Source of the DNA: JAWKZG01 sp041396125
Lineage (GTDB): Bacteria; Pseudomonadota; Gammaproteobacteria; Competibacterales; Competibacteraceae
DNA length: 64,000 nucleotides
Assembly (NCBI GenBank): GCA_041396125.1
Contig: JAWKZG010000017.1
Span: forward strand, 58,289-122,288
Reading direction: 5' to 3'
A program made the translations under genes and the position numbers. This document shows positions 18,105-26,144 of the stretch, piece by piece (the stretch's first letter is position 1; each line of letters starts with the position of its first letter). A model generated the notes under the pieces. The model searched no databases. It worked only from the letters and a program-made list of their open reading frames with translations, and was not told the origin of the DNA.

Positions 18105-19455
18105 TCACTCCGCAGTCATGTGTGCCGCCAGCCAGCGCGCCGTGCGCAGCAAGCGGGCGTCGTCTGATTTGGCGCCGACGAGCTGCACGCCCAGCGGCAG
18201 GCCGACACTATTTTTTTCTTCTGCAGCAACCTGCAATAAGGGCAGCGTCACTGCCGGCACCCCGAGCAGCGTCCAGATCGAACAGAATATCGGACTGCCG
18301 GTCGCAGCCAGCCCGAGTGGTGCCACGCCGGTAGTGGCCGGGGTCAGCACAGCATCATAATCACGCAACAAGGCGTGCCAGGCACCGAGCAGAATTTGCC
18401 GCTGGGTCAGTGCATGCAAATAATCAAGCGCGCTAATCGTTTGGCCTTTTTCGATAATCTGGCACAGCCGCGGGCTGAGCTGAGCACGTCCATGCTGGTA
18501 TTCATCCGCCAGATTCATGGCTTCCTCGACTTCCATAATGGTGCCGTGCTGCGCCACTGCCTGGGTAAATACCGTTGGCAGATCGACCTCTTCGATAACG
18601 GGTCCCAGATGCGCGACCAGTTCGGCGAACGCCGCCTGGGTATCCGCTTCCGCGTGCTCCCAGACCGGCGTTTTAACAAATGCCAGACGCGGTGTTACTG
18701 GTGGCTCCTGACGGGCCGTCTGCACCAGTTTAGGCACAGCTGCCAATCGCGTATCCGGGTCCTGCTCGTCGTAACCGGCCAGGACTTCTGCAGTCAGCGC
18801 GCAGTCTTCGACGGTGCGGGCAAACACCCCGACATGATCCAGCGTGCGCGATAATGCCAAAACCCCGGCCCGCGAAATCAGGCCATGACTGGGTTTGAAG
18901 CCAACCACGCCGCAATACGCGGCGGGCCGGATCATCGAGCCATTGGTCTGCGATCCCAGCGCCAGCGGTGCCATGTTATCGGCCACCGCTGCTGCCGAGC
19001 CGCTACTGGAGCCGCCCGGCGTGCGTTCCGGATCGTGCGGATTATGGGTTTTACCGGGTGTGTACATAGCAAACTCGGTAGTCACGGTTTTGCCCAGGAT
19101 GACCGCGCCTGCCGCCCGCAACCGTGCTACAGCTGCAGCATCCGTGCGCGGTTGTCGGCCTGCGTACAGCGCCGAACCGTTTTCAGTCGGCATGTCAGCG
19201 GTATCAAAAATGTCTTTGATTGCCACTGGCACACCATGCAGAGGTACAGCGGTTTACCTTCCCGTCGCGCCTGATCAGCCGCACGGGCCTGCTTCTAAGA
19301 ACGTATTCGTGATCCCAGAAAAGTCCAGGCCTGCACCACGGGTTCACGCTCGTCAATACGGGCCAGGCAGGCGCGGGTGAGGTCCTCGGCGCTGAGCTGA
19401 CCCTGTGCGATCAGTTCAGCGGCCTGCGTATAAGCACTGTTGGTTCTATACTCAT
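18105..19455 (-). pseudogene. Amidase signature enzyme, 5' part frameshifted
   Basis: Second amidase-signature enzyme of the window. The intact frame (18,105-19,232) begins with the catalytic Lys motif PVAIKDIFDT and includes TPGGSSSGS and the nucleophile region GSQTNGSMIRPAA. About 75 N-terminal residues are missing from that frame. They are found in another frame upstream as SAYTQAAELIAQGQLSAEDL and ARIDEREPVVQAWTFLGS, so the gene really starts near 19,455. Breaks are seen at about 19,243 (a C run on the coding strand), 19,295 (a stop, TAG) and about 19,445. With three lesions it may be a true pseudogene or a poorly read segment. It lies between the TRAP genes and the dehydrogenase, in the same direction. 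Confidence 0.75.
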
Positions 19456-19493
19456 ACCTCGTTAATACCCCTCGTTAATATTCGTCAATATCC

Positions 19494-19572
19494 CAGGTTT
19501 GATAATTCCGGGTTTAATATCTCTCAGGTTTAATATCTCCGGGCCTAATATCTCAGGTTTAATATCTCCAGG
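19494..19572. repeat. Short imperfect tandem repeats, CAGGTTTAATATCTCC type
   Basis: Four to five imperfect copies of a 13-16-bp unit resembling CAGGTTTAATATCTCC lie between the amidase start and the end of dctM; the last two copies overlap the reconstructed dctM terminus. Read on the minus strand they give repeated Ile-Leu-Asn-Leu-Arg-like peptides. They look like slippage-generated repeats rather than regulatory sites. Confidence 0.6.
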
Positions 19573-20904
19573 CCATAAATATAATCCGGCAACCACAAGG
19601 CCAGACCCTGAAAGTTGTATAACAAAACCATCGCCAGCAGCACCACCATCAGGAGGGGAAGCAGCCTTTGAATATGTCAACCAATTGCACATCCGGCGGT
19701 GCTACTCCTTTCAGATAATACGCGGCCATCGCCATCGGTGGCGTCATGAACGAGGTCTGCAGGTTCAGGGCAACCAGCACGCCGAAAAACAAAGGATCGA
19801 TGCCGAAAATCTCCAGTAATGGCAGGAATATCGGCACAAAAATGATGATGATTTCGCTCCATTCCAGCCAGCCCAGCACAAAAATAACCGGTTACGCAAT
19901 GATCAGAAAGGTAATGGGTGACAGATCGCACCAGCACCCAATGCTCGATCATGCTCTCGCCGCCCAGATGGAAAACACCGACGCGAAGGTCAGGAACCGA
20001 CAAACGGCCAGCACACCATAGCCGAGGAGCGCACCGTCAGGTAGACGGACTCTTTCAGCCGATCCCAGGTCAGGCCCCGATAAGCAACGGCCAGCACCAA
20101 ACCACCGAAAGCGCCGATGGCAACCGCTTCTGTGGGTGTTGCCGAGCCGAACAAAATAGCGCCCAGCACAGACAGGATCAATACTGCCAGCGGGACAAAC
20201 GAGGTCAGCACCATCCAGGCCAGCCGCCCGGCAGGTACATCAGTTTCTTCTTTAGGGGGTTTGGGCGCGATAGATGGATTCAGGATGGCCCGGCCAATGA
20301 CATACACCATATACAAACCGGCCAGCATAAAGCCGGGAATAATCGCTGCCGCATAGGCTTTGACCACCGATACGCCGGCTGTTGCAGCATAGACAATCAG
20401 CATAATGCTGGGCGGAATGAGAATACCCAGACAACCTCCGGCACAGATCACGCCAGTGGCAAATTTACGGTCATAGCCCGCTTTCAGCAAAGCCGGCAAA
20501 GCCAGCAGTCCCATCAGGGTGACCACCGCGCCGACTATGCCTACTGCCGTCGCAAACAAGGCACAGGTGATCAACGCCGCCACGGCCATCGAGGCCGGCA
20601 CCCGACGAGCGGCGACATTCAGCGTGGAAAACAGGCGATCCACGATATTGGCGCGCTCAACGATATAGCCCATGAACAGAAACAAAGGTACGGCGACCAG
20701 TACGTCATTGGTCATGACGGAGTACGTCTGATTGACCAGTAAATCGAAAATATTATTCTCGTACCAGGGAACCCAGGGTTTGTAATAGGCATAAAAGCCA
20801 AAGCTGACGCCCATGGCCACCAGGGTAAACGCGATAGGAAAACCCAGCATGATGGCCAGCAGCAACAGCCCCAGCATTAAAATGGCAACTTGTGGATCGG
20901 TCAT
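19545..20904 (-). pseudogene. dctM: TRAP transporter large permease DctM, multiply disrupted
   Basis: Large membrane subunit of a tripartite ATP-independent periplasmic transporter. The first 304 residues are in one frame (19,990-20,904) with many membrane helices, including LGFPIAFTLVAMGVSFGFYA and GGCLGILIPPSIMLIVYAA. After VRSSAMVCWPFVGS the frame stops, but the rest of the family sequence continues in other frames: GGESMIEHW, then LEWSEIIIIFVPIFLPLLE and NLQTSFMTPPMAMAAYYLKG, then after a one-base loss in a G run at 19,655-19,658 the last helix ending with the stop at 19,545. An additional TAA at 19,892-19,894 stands where CAA (Gln) is expected. At least four lesions. It overlaps dctQ by four bases. 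Confidence 0.82.
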
Positions 20905-21530
20905 GCTGGTTGCTCCGATTTAGCTTGCGCAGCAGCGCGTTCGCGCTCTACTTGATGAATAAGCTGTTTTTCCAGCTCTTCGACATCGTCCAGGCGGGGC
21001 GGCCACCGACCACTGCGCAGGCATTGAATACACCGCAGAACTTCGGCAATACCCTGTAAAAAAAGGAAAAACGCCGCCAGCGGTAAAATAGTTTTCAGAG
21101 GGGCAATCGGCACGCCGGCTGGACTGTTAATGGAAATTTCGCCACGCCGGCCTTCCGGCCCGAAAGGCATATAGCTCCAGGATTCCATGGCGTAATCAAT
21201 ACCGGCGTAAATCAAAGCGCCGATACCAGGGAAGAAAAACAGTATAAACAAAACCAGTTCAATCGAAGCTTGTATGCGCGGTGGCCACAGGCGAAAAATG
21301 ACGTCACCACGCACATGCCCGCCGCGCGCCAACGTGTACGCGCCTGCCATCATAAACAGCGAGCCGTACATGATATAGCTCATATCGAAAGCCCAGTTGG
21401 TGGGTTCGCGCAGCACATAGCGCACGAAGACTTCATACGTGGTTGCGAAAGTCAGCACCAGAATACACCAGGCAAATGCCTTACCGACCCAGGTGCTTAG
21501 GCGCTCAATGAAATAGACAATACTGTCCAT
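20901..21530 (-). CDS. dctQ: TRAP transporter small permease DctQ
   Basis: Small membrane subunit of the TRAP transporter, 209 residues from the ATG at 21,530 (MDSIVYFIERLSTWVGKAFA), which has AGGA seven bases upstream; a TTG at 21,551 is a weaker alternative. Four hydrophobic helices (about 12-35, 48-70, 88-110, 145-165) and the family-typical YEVFVRYVLREPTNWAFDMS segment are visible. The C-terminal tail is charged and may be coiled. It couples the binding protein to DctM. Its stop overlaps the dctM start by four bases. A hairpin terminator separates it from the upstream dctP gene, so it should be expressed at a lower level. Confidence 0.9.
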   Translation of the reverse strand: MDSIVYFIERLSTWVGKAFAWCILVLTFATTYEVFVRYVLREPTNWAFDMSYIMYGSLFMMAGAYTLARGGHVRGDVIFRLWPPRIQASIELVLFILFFFPGIGALIYAGIDYAMESWSYMPFGPEGRRGEISINSPAGVPIAPLKTILPLAAFFLFLQGIAEVLRCIQCLRSGRWPPRLDDVEELEKQLIHQVERERAAAQAKSEQPA

Positions 21531-21561
21531 CCAGCCATCCTGATTAGTCAAAGTCTGTCAT

Positions 21562-21599
21562 AAAAAAAGGCGGCCGATGTGAAAACGCATCAGGCCGCC
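21562..21599 (-). terminator. Rho-independent terminator/attenuator between dctP and dctQ
   Basis: On the minus strand GGCGGCCTGATGC pairs with the later CATCGGCCGCC to give an 11-bp stem (one bulged base) with a short loop, followed by seven T residues. It lies after the dctP stop and before the dctQ start, so it would reduce read-through and keep binding protein in excess over permease. Confidence 0.85.
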
Positions 21600-21646
21600 C
21601 CGGAAAATGCTTAAAACAAGGGAACAGCAAACACCGGGTTTACTGA

Positions 21647-22777
21647 TTAGCCCAGTTTGCCGGGAAAGTAATGCTCATACGCCAGGCGATAATCAGCGCT
21701 GTTCATGAGGTCATAAAACGCTACTCGCTCGGACCAGGCGCGCTGCGAATCCACAACTTTCTTGAAGAAGGGATCTTTTACCAGCTCTTCAAGTACGCTG
21801 TCCCAGGCATCCAGCTGCGCCGCCATCACCTCTTGCGGGGTACGCATGACCTTGACGCCGGCTTCATTGATCAGCTTCTGCAGATCAGCCGAGTAGCTGT
21901 CCATCGCCAGACCGTAATTTGCGGTATTGGCCGCTTCAGTGGCATATTCCAGAATGGCCTGGAGTTCTTCCGGAAGCGATTCGAACATATTCTTGTTGAA
22001 AATGATCTCGAAAAATTCAGCGGCCTGATGGTAGCTGCCCATCATATAAATTTTACTGACATCCTGTGCGCCAAAACGGCTGTCGGAGGTCGGGTTATTA
22101 TATTCAAAGGCCTCAATAACGCCGCGCTCCAGAGCCGGTACGATCTCACCACCGGGCAACTGGGTAACATTCACTCCCATGGCCTGCATAACATCGGTGG
22201 CCAGACCAACCGTGCGGTATTTCAGGCCTTTCATATCGTCAACGCTGGTGATCTCTTTTTTGAACCATCCCAGCGGCTGGGTTGGCATCGGCATGCAGAA
22301 AAAGCCGACCAGATTCAAGCCCAGTACGTCCTGAATCAGTTCGCGATACATTTCCTGACCGCCACCGTACTGAATCCAGGCCAGTATCTGGGAGGCATTA
22401 GTGCCGAAAACCGGCCCGGTACCAAATAAGGAGGCCGCTTTGTTTTTACCGTACCAGTAGGCGGTGACATGGTGACCGGCATCTAATACGCCTTTATGCA
22501 CTGCATCCTGCACCTGGAAGGGCTGCACGACGGAACCGGCTACCAGATAATCGATTTTGAGCCGTCCGCCGGACATTTGATTAACCCGGTCAACATACTG
22601 CATCGCCATATCATTGAAGATATCTTTCGCACCCCAGGCACCCTGCATCTTGATGGTGACGGTCTGAGCACGCGAAATCATCGGAAAACCAACACTGGCG
22701 ACAGCAGCTGTCGCGGCACCGGCTTTCAGAAAAGAACGACGACTGCTGGTTTGAACAGTAGATTGTTTGGCTTGCAT
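21647..22777 (-). CDS. dctP: TRAP transporter substrate-binding protein DctP, Tat-exported
   Basis: Periplasmic binding protein of a TRAP transporter, 376 residues from the ATG at 22,777, which has a GGAGGAGG ribosome binding site five bases upstream; the frame is open to 22,873 but the extra residues are implausible. A twin-arginine signal peptide is visible (SSRRSFLKAGAATAAVA, cleavage after SRAQ). The mature part has the DctP-family segments GRLKIDYLVAGSVV, KGLKYRTVGLATDVMQ, the conserved GGEIVPALERGVIEAFE and FEIIFNKNMFESLPEE. This subgroup is often annotated for mannitol/chloroaromatic or hydroxy-acid-type substrates. It heads the operon followed by dctQM, amidase, dehydrogenase and reductase genes. 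Confidence 0.93.
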   Translation of the reverse strand: MQAKQSTVQTSSRRSFLKAGAATAAVASVGFPMISRAQTVTIKMQGAWGAKDIFNDMAMQYVDRVNQMSGGRLKIDYLVAGSVVQPFQVQDAVHKGVLDAGHHVTAYWYGKNKAASLFGTGPVFGTNASQILAWIQYGGGQEMYRELIQDVLGLNLVGFFCMPMPTQPLGWFKKEITSVDDMKGLKYRTVGLATDVMQAMGVNVTQLPGGEIVPALERGVIEAFEYNNPTSDSRFGAQDVSKIYMMGSYHQAAEFFEIIFNKNMFESLPEELQAILEYATEAANTANYGLAMDSYSADLQKLINEAGVKVMRTPQEVMAAQLDAWDSVLEELVKDPFFKKVVDSQRAWSERVAFYDLMNSADYRLAYEHYFPGKLG

Positions 22778-22908
22778 GGAAGCCTCCTCCTGATGTGGTT
22801 GATGTTTTTTGCCTGAACAGCGAGTGCAATAGGCTACACCGCTATTGCATGCGCATACAATATACCAAAACAAAATAGCAAAAGGGGCAAACTGATTTAT
22901 TGTGCGTC

Positions 22909-24918
22909 CTACGCCAGCAGGCGCTGCAGGCCGGCCTCGTCCAGTATGGCCACCCCAAGTTCCTGAGCTTTGGCCAGTTTGGAACCGGGATTGTCTCCAG
23001 CCACAACATAGCTGGTTTTTTTGGAGACGCTACCGGAGACCTTGGCACCCAGCGCCTGTAAGCGGGCCTTGGCGTCATCCCCGCTCATGGTGGCCAATGT
23101 CCCGGTCAAGACAAAGGTCTGCCCATCAAGCGTTTTCTCGGTCGCCGCCAGGGCCTGCTGATCCGGCCAATGCACCCCGCATGCCCGCAGTTCGGCAATG
23201 ACCGAGCGGTTATGCGGCTCCTGAAAAAAAGCATGGATATGGGCAGCGCTGACCGGTCCGATATCAGGGGCCTGCTGTAAAGCCGTCTGATCTGCTGCCA
23301 TCAGGTTTTCCAGAGTGCCAAAATGACTGGCCAGCGTTTGTGCCGTCGATACGCCAACTTCACGGATACCCAGCGCGTATAAAAAACGGGCCAGGGTTGT
23401 TTGCTTGCTGCGTTCCAGCGCAGCGATGATGTTTTCGGCGGACTTTTGCCCCATCCGTTCCAGCCCGGCCAGCGTTGCAGCATCAAGACGGTAGACATCC
23501 GCTGGACTGTGCACCAGATCCTGCTCGATCAGTTGCTCGACCAGTTTATCACCCAGACCTTCGATGTCCATGGCCCGGCGCGAGGCAAAATGCCGGATAG
23601 CTTCTTTGCGCTGCGCACTGCAGTACAATCCGCCAACACAGCGATAAACCGCCAGGCCTTCTTCCTTGATCACCTCGGAGCCGCAGACCGGGCACTGCGC
23701 GGGCATTTCAAACACCTCGGCATCCGGCGGACGGCGCTCCGGCAGCGCCCGCACGACTTCGGGGATGACATCGCCGGCCCGGCGCACAATAACCGTATCC
23801 CCGGCCCGTACGTCTTTGCGCCGGATTTCGTCCATATTGTGCAGCGTTGCATTGGTCACTGTCACCCCGGCAACAAATACCGGTTCAAGCCGGGCAACCG
23901 GAGTCAATGCACCCGTGCGACCAACTTGAACCTCGATTTTTAAAACCCGAGTTAACTCTTCCAGAGCCGGAAATTTATGCGCGATTGCCCAGCGTGGGGC
24001 ACGGGATACAAAACCCAGATCGCGTTGTTGATCAAAGCGGTCGACTTTATACACCACACCATCGATTTCGTAGGGCAGCTCGTCCCGCCGCGCCAGCAAA
24101 TCACGGTAATACTGCAGGCAGCCGGCAGCCCCCTCGACCAGACGCCATTCCGGACAGGTACGCAAGCCCCAGTCACGCAGTTGCAGCAGCAGTTCACTAT
24201 AGCGGTCGGGCAATGCCCAGCCCTGCACTTCACCAAGACCATAGCAGAACATATCCAGCGGTCGACGGGCGGTGACTTTGGGGTCCAGCTGGCGCAGACT
24301 GCCAGCCGCCGCATTACGCGGATTGGCAAAGGTTTTTTCGCCATGGGCACGGGCATTTTGATTTAGTGCGTCAAACCCCGCTTTCGGCATGAACACCTCG
24401 CCGCGCACCTCCAGCACCTGCGGCAGATTCGTACCACGCAAGCGCAGCGGAATAGCATTGATCGTACGAATATTATGGGTGATATTTTCCCCGCGAGTGC
24501 CATCGCCACGAGTTGCACCACGCACCAGAACGCCGTTTTCATAGCGCAGACTGACGGCCAGACCATCCAGCTTCGGCTCGGCGCTGTAGCTGATTTGTTC
24601 GACCTCAAGATGCTCCCGGACACGCCGGTCGAAGCTTTGCAATTCATCGTCGCTAAACGCATTGTCCAGCGACAGCATAGGGACACTATGGGTAACTTCC
24701 GCAAACGCGGCAAGGGGTTCCGCGCCAACCCGCTGGGTGGGTGAATCCGGGCTGATCAAGTCCGGATGGGCACTTTCCAGTTCGCGCAATTCACGCATCA
24801 GACGATCATATTCCGCATCCGGAACAGCAGGATCGTCCAAGACATAATAGCGGTAATTATGCTGATTGATTGCGCTTCTCAGCGCGTCGATACGCTGCTC
24901 AACAACGCGCTCTGCCAT
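22909..24918 (-). CDS. ligA: NAD-dependent DNA ligase
   Basis: Essential replication ligase of 669 residues. The adenylation motif KLDG has the catalytic lysine at residue 116 (SAEPKLDGLAV). In order: Ia NAD-binding domain (HNYRYYVLDDPAVPDAEYD, about 20-38), nucleotidyltransferase, OB fold (VGRTGALTPVARLEPV), Cys4 zinc finger (CPVCGSEVIKEEG ... CVGGLYC), helix-hairpin-helix repeats and a C-terminal BRCT domain (about 590-669). Length and order are normal. It follows zipA by 41 bases in the ligA-zipA-smc block typical of Pseudomonas-like gammaproteobacteria. Confidence 0.98.
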   Translation of the reverse strand: MAERVVEQRIDALRSAINQHNYRYYVLDDPAVPDAEYDRLMRELRELESAHPDLISPDSPTQRVGAEPLAAFAEVTHSVPMLSLDNAFSDDELQSFDRRVREHLEVEQISYSAEPKLDGLAVSLRYENGVLVRGATRGDGTRGENITHNIRTINAIPLRLRGTNLPQVLEVRGEVFMPKAGFDALNQNARAHGEKTFANPRNAAAGSLRQLDPKVTARRPLDMFCYGLGEVQGWALPDRYSELLLQLRDWGLRTCPEWRLVEGAAGCLQYYRDLLARRDELPYEIDGVVYKVDRFDQQRDLGFVSRAPRWAIAHKFPALEELTRVLKIEVQVGRTGALTPVARLEPVFVAGVTVTNATLHNMDEIRRKDVRAGDTVIVRRAGDVIPEVVRALPERRPPDAEVFEMPAQCPVCGSEVIKEEGLAVYRCVGGLYCSAQRKEAIRHFASRRAMDIEGLGDKLVEQLIEQDLVHSPADVYRLDAATLAGLERMGQKSAENIIAALERSKQTTLARFLYALGIREVGVSTAQTLASHFGTLENLMAADQTALQQAPDIGPVSAAHIHAFFQEPHNRSVIAELRACGVHWPDQQALAATEKTLDGQTFVLTGTLATMSGDDAKARLQALGAKVSGSVSKKTSYVVAGDNPGSKLAKAQELGVAILDEAGLQRLLA

Positions 24919-24959
24919 GATAAGCGGTACTCGTCTCGGATAGATAGCTGGATTAAGGG

Positions 24960-26114
24960 TTACAGTTCAGCCAGGCCCTGGAGTTCCTGCTCAAACTGAC
25001 TGGCCCGCCGATGCAGGGCGACGTATCCGTCCTGGGTAAACCGACGGCGTTTTTCATCACATACGGTGCCGCCGAGTTTTTCCGCCAGCTGGCCGGCTAC
25101 GCCAAACATCATCCGCACCGCTTCAGTAGCTGATAACGGTCCCGGCAGATGCATGAACAACAATAAACCCGGTGTAGTCAGTGAGTCCCAGGTGTCAATA
25201 TTAAAAATACCGGGCTCGCGCAAATGCGCCACACTGAATACGGTTTTCGTGTTTTTCTGCGAGGCTGCGTCGGTATTGCACTCCAGTACCCCGTGTTCGC
25301 CTATCGGCAAGGCCAGTTCCCGTGAGGCCTGCCGGATAGCCGCCCCGGAAAACGGTCGCTCGGTAGGCGCGATAACCGTCAGCAATACCGTCATCTCCGG
25401 ACCTGTTGCAGCCGGATTATCGGAGCCTAAGCCAGTCGAGCTCGGGGCATCCGAAACCGTCGTGTCTGTTCGCGCTTCTGCTGGCGCTGATTCTGCCGAG
25501 CCAGCAATAGCCGATTCCGCAGAATCAGCCTGTCCGCTGCTGCTCGCAGTGGCAGTAAAGCCCGTATAGTCGCGCTCAGGTAACGGCTCAGGTAACGGCT
25601 CAGGCAACGGCTCAGGCAACGGCTCCGATAGCGGTACGTCTTCTGTAGCAGTAAACCGTGGCGTAGCCGGCGCCGAATCAACCAGCGAAGACGACCTGAC
25701 ATACGGATCAAAAACCGGATCTGAGGACGGTTCCGACAGGGGCGTCGGTGTTGCCTCTGCGGCCGGGTCATTAACGCGATTAGACGCCAGCTCCGGGTTA
25801 TAAACCGGATCCAAATCCGGGTCCGAATTTGAAATCGGTTCATGTGGCTCCGGCGCTTTTACCTTTTTGTCGAGCACTCTGATCTCAACATCATCCAGAA
25901 AAACTGGCTCAGCACTCGCAGGCTGTCCCGATTCTTCCCCGGCAGGTTTAACAACCGGCATCGCATCCAGCAGGGTTTCGGTGCTGCGCTGTTTTTTCAG
26001 CCGCCGCCGCCGCTCCAGACTTTCCTGGATTTTTTTACGCATTCCCCAGATATAAATCAGGCCAATGATGACTAGCCCGATGGCTAGCAAAATCAACCGA
26101 AGTTCAAGTTCCAT
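24960..26114 (-). CDS. zipA: Cell division protein ZipA
   Basis: Inner-membrane anchor of the FtsZ ring, 384 residues. The N-terminal membrane helix is LRLILLAIGLVIIGLIYIWG (about 6-25), followed by a basic patch (RRRRLKKQR), then a long acidic, Pro/Ser-rich linker (about 50-235) and the ZipA C-terminal FtsZ-binding domain (about 238-375; MTVLLTVIAPTERPFSGAAI, FNIDTWDSLTTPGLLLFM). The linker contains four PLPE-type tetrapeptides encoded by a 12-bp tandem repeat. It lies 30 bases after smc. This synteny and ZipA itself support a gammaproteobacterial origin. Confidence 0.96.
   Translation of the reverse strand: MELELRLILLAIGLVIIGLIYIWGMRKKIQESLERRRRLKKQRSTETLLDAMPVVKPAGEESGQPASAEPVFLDDVEIRVLDKKVKAPEPHEPISNSDPDLDPVYNPELASNRVNDPAAEATPTPLSEPSSDPVFDPYVRSSSLVDSAPATPRFTATEDVPLSEPLPEPLPEPLPEPLPERDYTGFTATASSSGQADSAESAIAGSAESAPAEARTDTTVSDAPSSTGLGSDNPAATGPEMTVLLTVIAPTERPFSGAAIRQASRELALPIGEHGVLECNTDAASQKNTKTVFSVAHLREPGIFNIDTWDSLTTPGLLLFMHLPGPLSATEAVRMMFGVAGQLAEKLGGTVCDEKRRRFTQDGYVALHRRASQFEQELQGLAEL
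25574..25621 (-). repeat. 12-bp tandem repeat in zipA linker (4 copies)
   Basis: Four consecutive copies of GCTCAGGTAACG / GCTCAGGCAACG (plus strand) encode repeated PLPE tetrapeptides in the disordered ZipA linker. The unit is a multiple of three, so copy-number change would alter only the linker length. Confidence 0.8.
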
Positions 26115-26144
26115 AAGAATCCTCCGACGAGTCGCTGTATCGTA

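Noticed and set aside
19494..19572. CRISPR-like repeats
   Set aside because: Units are 13-16 bp, imperfect and contiguous with no spacers; no cas genes in the window.
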